Positions 63,549 through 64,000 of a stretch of 64,000 nucleotides of DNA are shown piece after piece. The notes below the pieces were generated by a model. That model saw only the letters and a program-made list of their open reading frames with translations, made no database searches and was not told the origin of the DNA. The DNA comes from an uncultured Acidimicrobiales bacterium. Its GTDB lineage: Bacteria > Actinomycetota > Acidimicrobiia > Acidimicrobiales > Hopanoidiivorantaceae. Position 1 is the first letter of the stretch. Each line of letters opens with the position of its first letter. The position numbers and the translations under genes were made by a program. The stretch is from positions 1,740,022 through 1,804,021 of the forward strand of contig OY282367.1 of NCBI GenBank assembly GCA_958295755.1. Direction: 5' to 3'.

Positions 63549-64000
63549 ATGACCCAATCTCGAACTCAAGCAACATCTCGGAGACGAGCGAAGTTCGCAG
63601 TGTCGGCCGTGGCGTTATTGGCTGCCATCGCCCTGTTCGCAGCAGCCTGCGGCAGCGACGATGACAACACCAGCGATACCACAACAACCCAGGCTCCCGC
63701 CACTGCTCCCGACGCGGAACAAACCACCACTACTACTGCGGCACCACCAGACGACGATCTGGGGTTTGGTGAGACCACCACGACCATTGTCGACAGCGGA
63801 GCCACCCCCACCACAACCATGATGGATCCCTGCGAAGCCGAGACTCCCGAAGCCACCGAGATCGGCGTTAGCGAAGACAAGATCACAGTGGTTGTCATGG
63901 CCGACATCGGCTCGCCCTTGGCACCAGGCTTATTCCAAGGCTCCATAGACGGTGCGAACGCTTGGGCAGAGCAAGTAAACGAAAACGGCGGTTTGGCTTG
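63549..64000 (+). CDS. Liv-type substrate-binding lipoprotein, 3'-truncated by window edge
   Basis: The frame runs off the window. A signal peptide with lipobox FAAA/Cys34 is followed by an Asp/Thr/Pro-rich linker of about 75 residues, then the start of a periplasmic-binding-protein type 6 domain (EIGVSEDKITVVVMADIG, GSIDGANAWAEQVNENGG). That family supplies ligand to LivHMGF importers; the Liv operon at 21.2-25.3 kb lacks such a gene. AAAAGGAGA lies at the right distance from ATG 63549. Confidence 0.9.
   Translation, partial: MTQSRTQATSRRRAKFAVSAVALLAAIALFAAACGSDDDNTSDTTTTQAPATAPDAEQTTTTTAAPPDDDLGFGETTTTIVDSGATPTTTMMDPCEAETPEATEIGVSEDKITVVVMADIGSPLAPGLFQGSIDGANAWAEQVNENGGLA

Overview
The window looks like a chromosomal segment of an actinobacterium, most likely of the Acidimicrobiia type (lineage is inference). 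The grounds are lipoproteins with an Asp/Ser/Thr/Pro-rich linker right after the lipobox Cys, two luciferase-like flavin enzymes of the kind common in F420-using actinobacteria, a class E sortase, a septum-formation-type lipoprotein, a VapBC45-type toxin-antitoxin pair, and GTG/TTG starts with frequent stop/start overlaps. No rRNA, tRNA, CRISPR array, integrase-flanked island or insertion sequence was seen.

Layout. 1-3.4 kb: end of plsY, moeA, a RecB-family nuclease and a doubtful small membrane protein. 3.4-7.0 kb: an acyl-CoA operon (MaoC-DUF35-MaoC fusion, Ltp2-like thiolase-fold aldolase, SDR). 7.0-11.5 kb: aspartate kinase, membrane-anchored cyclophilin, and an operon of SDR, methyltransferase remnant and catalytically doubtful S51 peptidase homologue. 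11.5-18.2 kb: a cytosine-deaminase-like amidohydrolase, an ABC importer of the SsuABC/TauABC type with two permeases and one binding protein, and a flavin oxidoreductase, probably one uptake and breakdown unit for a nitrogen-containing molecule. 18.2-27.5 kb: two PLP fold-type II enzymes, a LivHMGF branched-chain-type importer whose LivH carries an extra extracytoplasmic domain, a Glu/Leu dehydrogenase homologue lacking both active-site lysines, and an F420-type oxidoreductase. 27.6-35.1 kb: two secreted RCC1-repeat lipoproteins derived from three copies of a 14-blade array. 35.1-39.2 kb: an A+T-rich single-gene helicase-nuclease that is a candidate defence gene. 39.2-44.1 kb: nucleobase-type catabolism (5'-truncated SsnA-like deaminase, fused xanthine dehydrogenase, N-carbamoyl amino acid amidohydrolase). 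44.3-45.4 kb: toxin-antitoxin pair. 45.7-53.1 kb: housekeeping block pyrH, tsf, rpsB, degenerate LytM lipoprotein, xerC, dprA, comM. 53.5-61.1 kb: a complete System I cytochrome c maturation operon ccmABCDEFGH(I), including a 49-codon ccmD. 61.1-64 kb: class E sortase, septum-formation-like lipoprotein and the start of a Liv-type binding protein that could serve the distant LivHMGF operon.

The most pervasive unexplained signal is a very high density of short tandem repeats, most often with a period of exactly 15 bp. They are inserted in frame into linkers and termini of otherwise conserved enzymes (aspartate kinase, MoeA, XDH, CcmE, CcmF, CcmH, ABC ATPases, sortase, ribosomal protein S2) and also lie in intergenic regions. 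Together with the RCC1 gene triplication they suggest a genome with unusually active slippage or repeat recombination.
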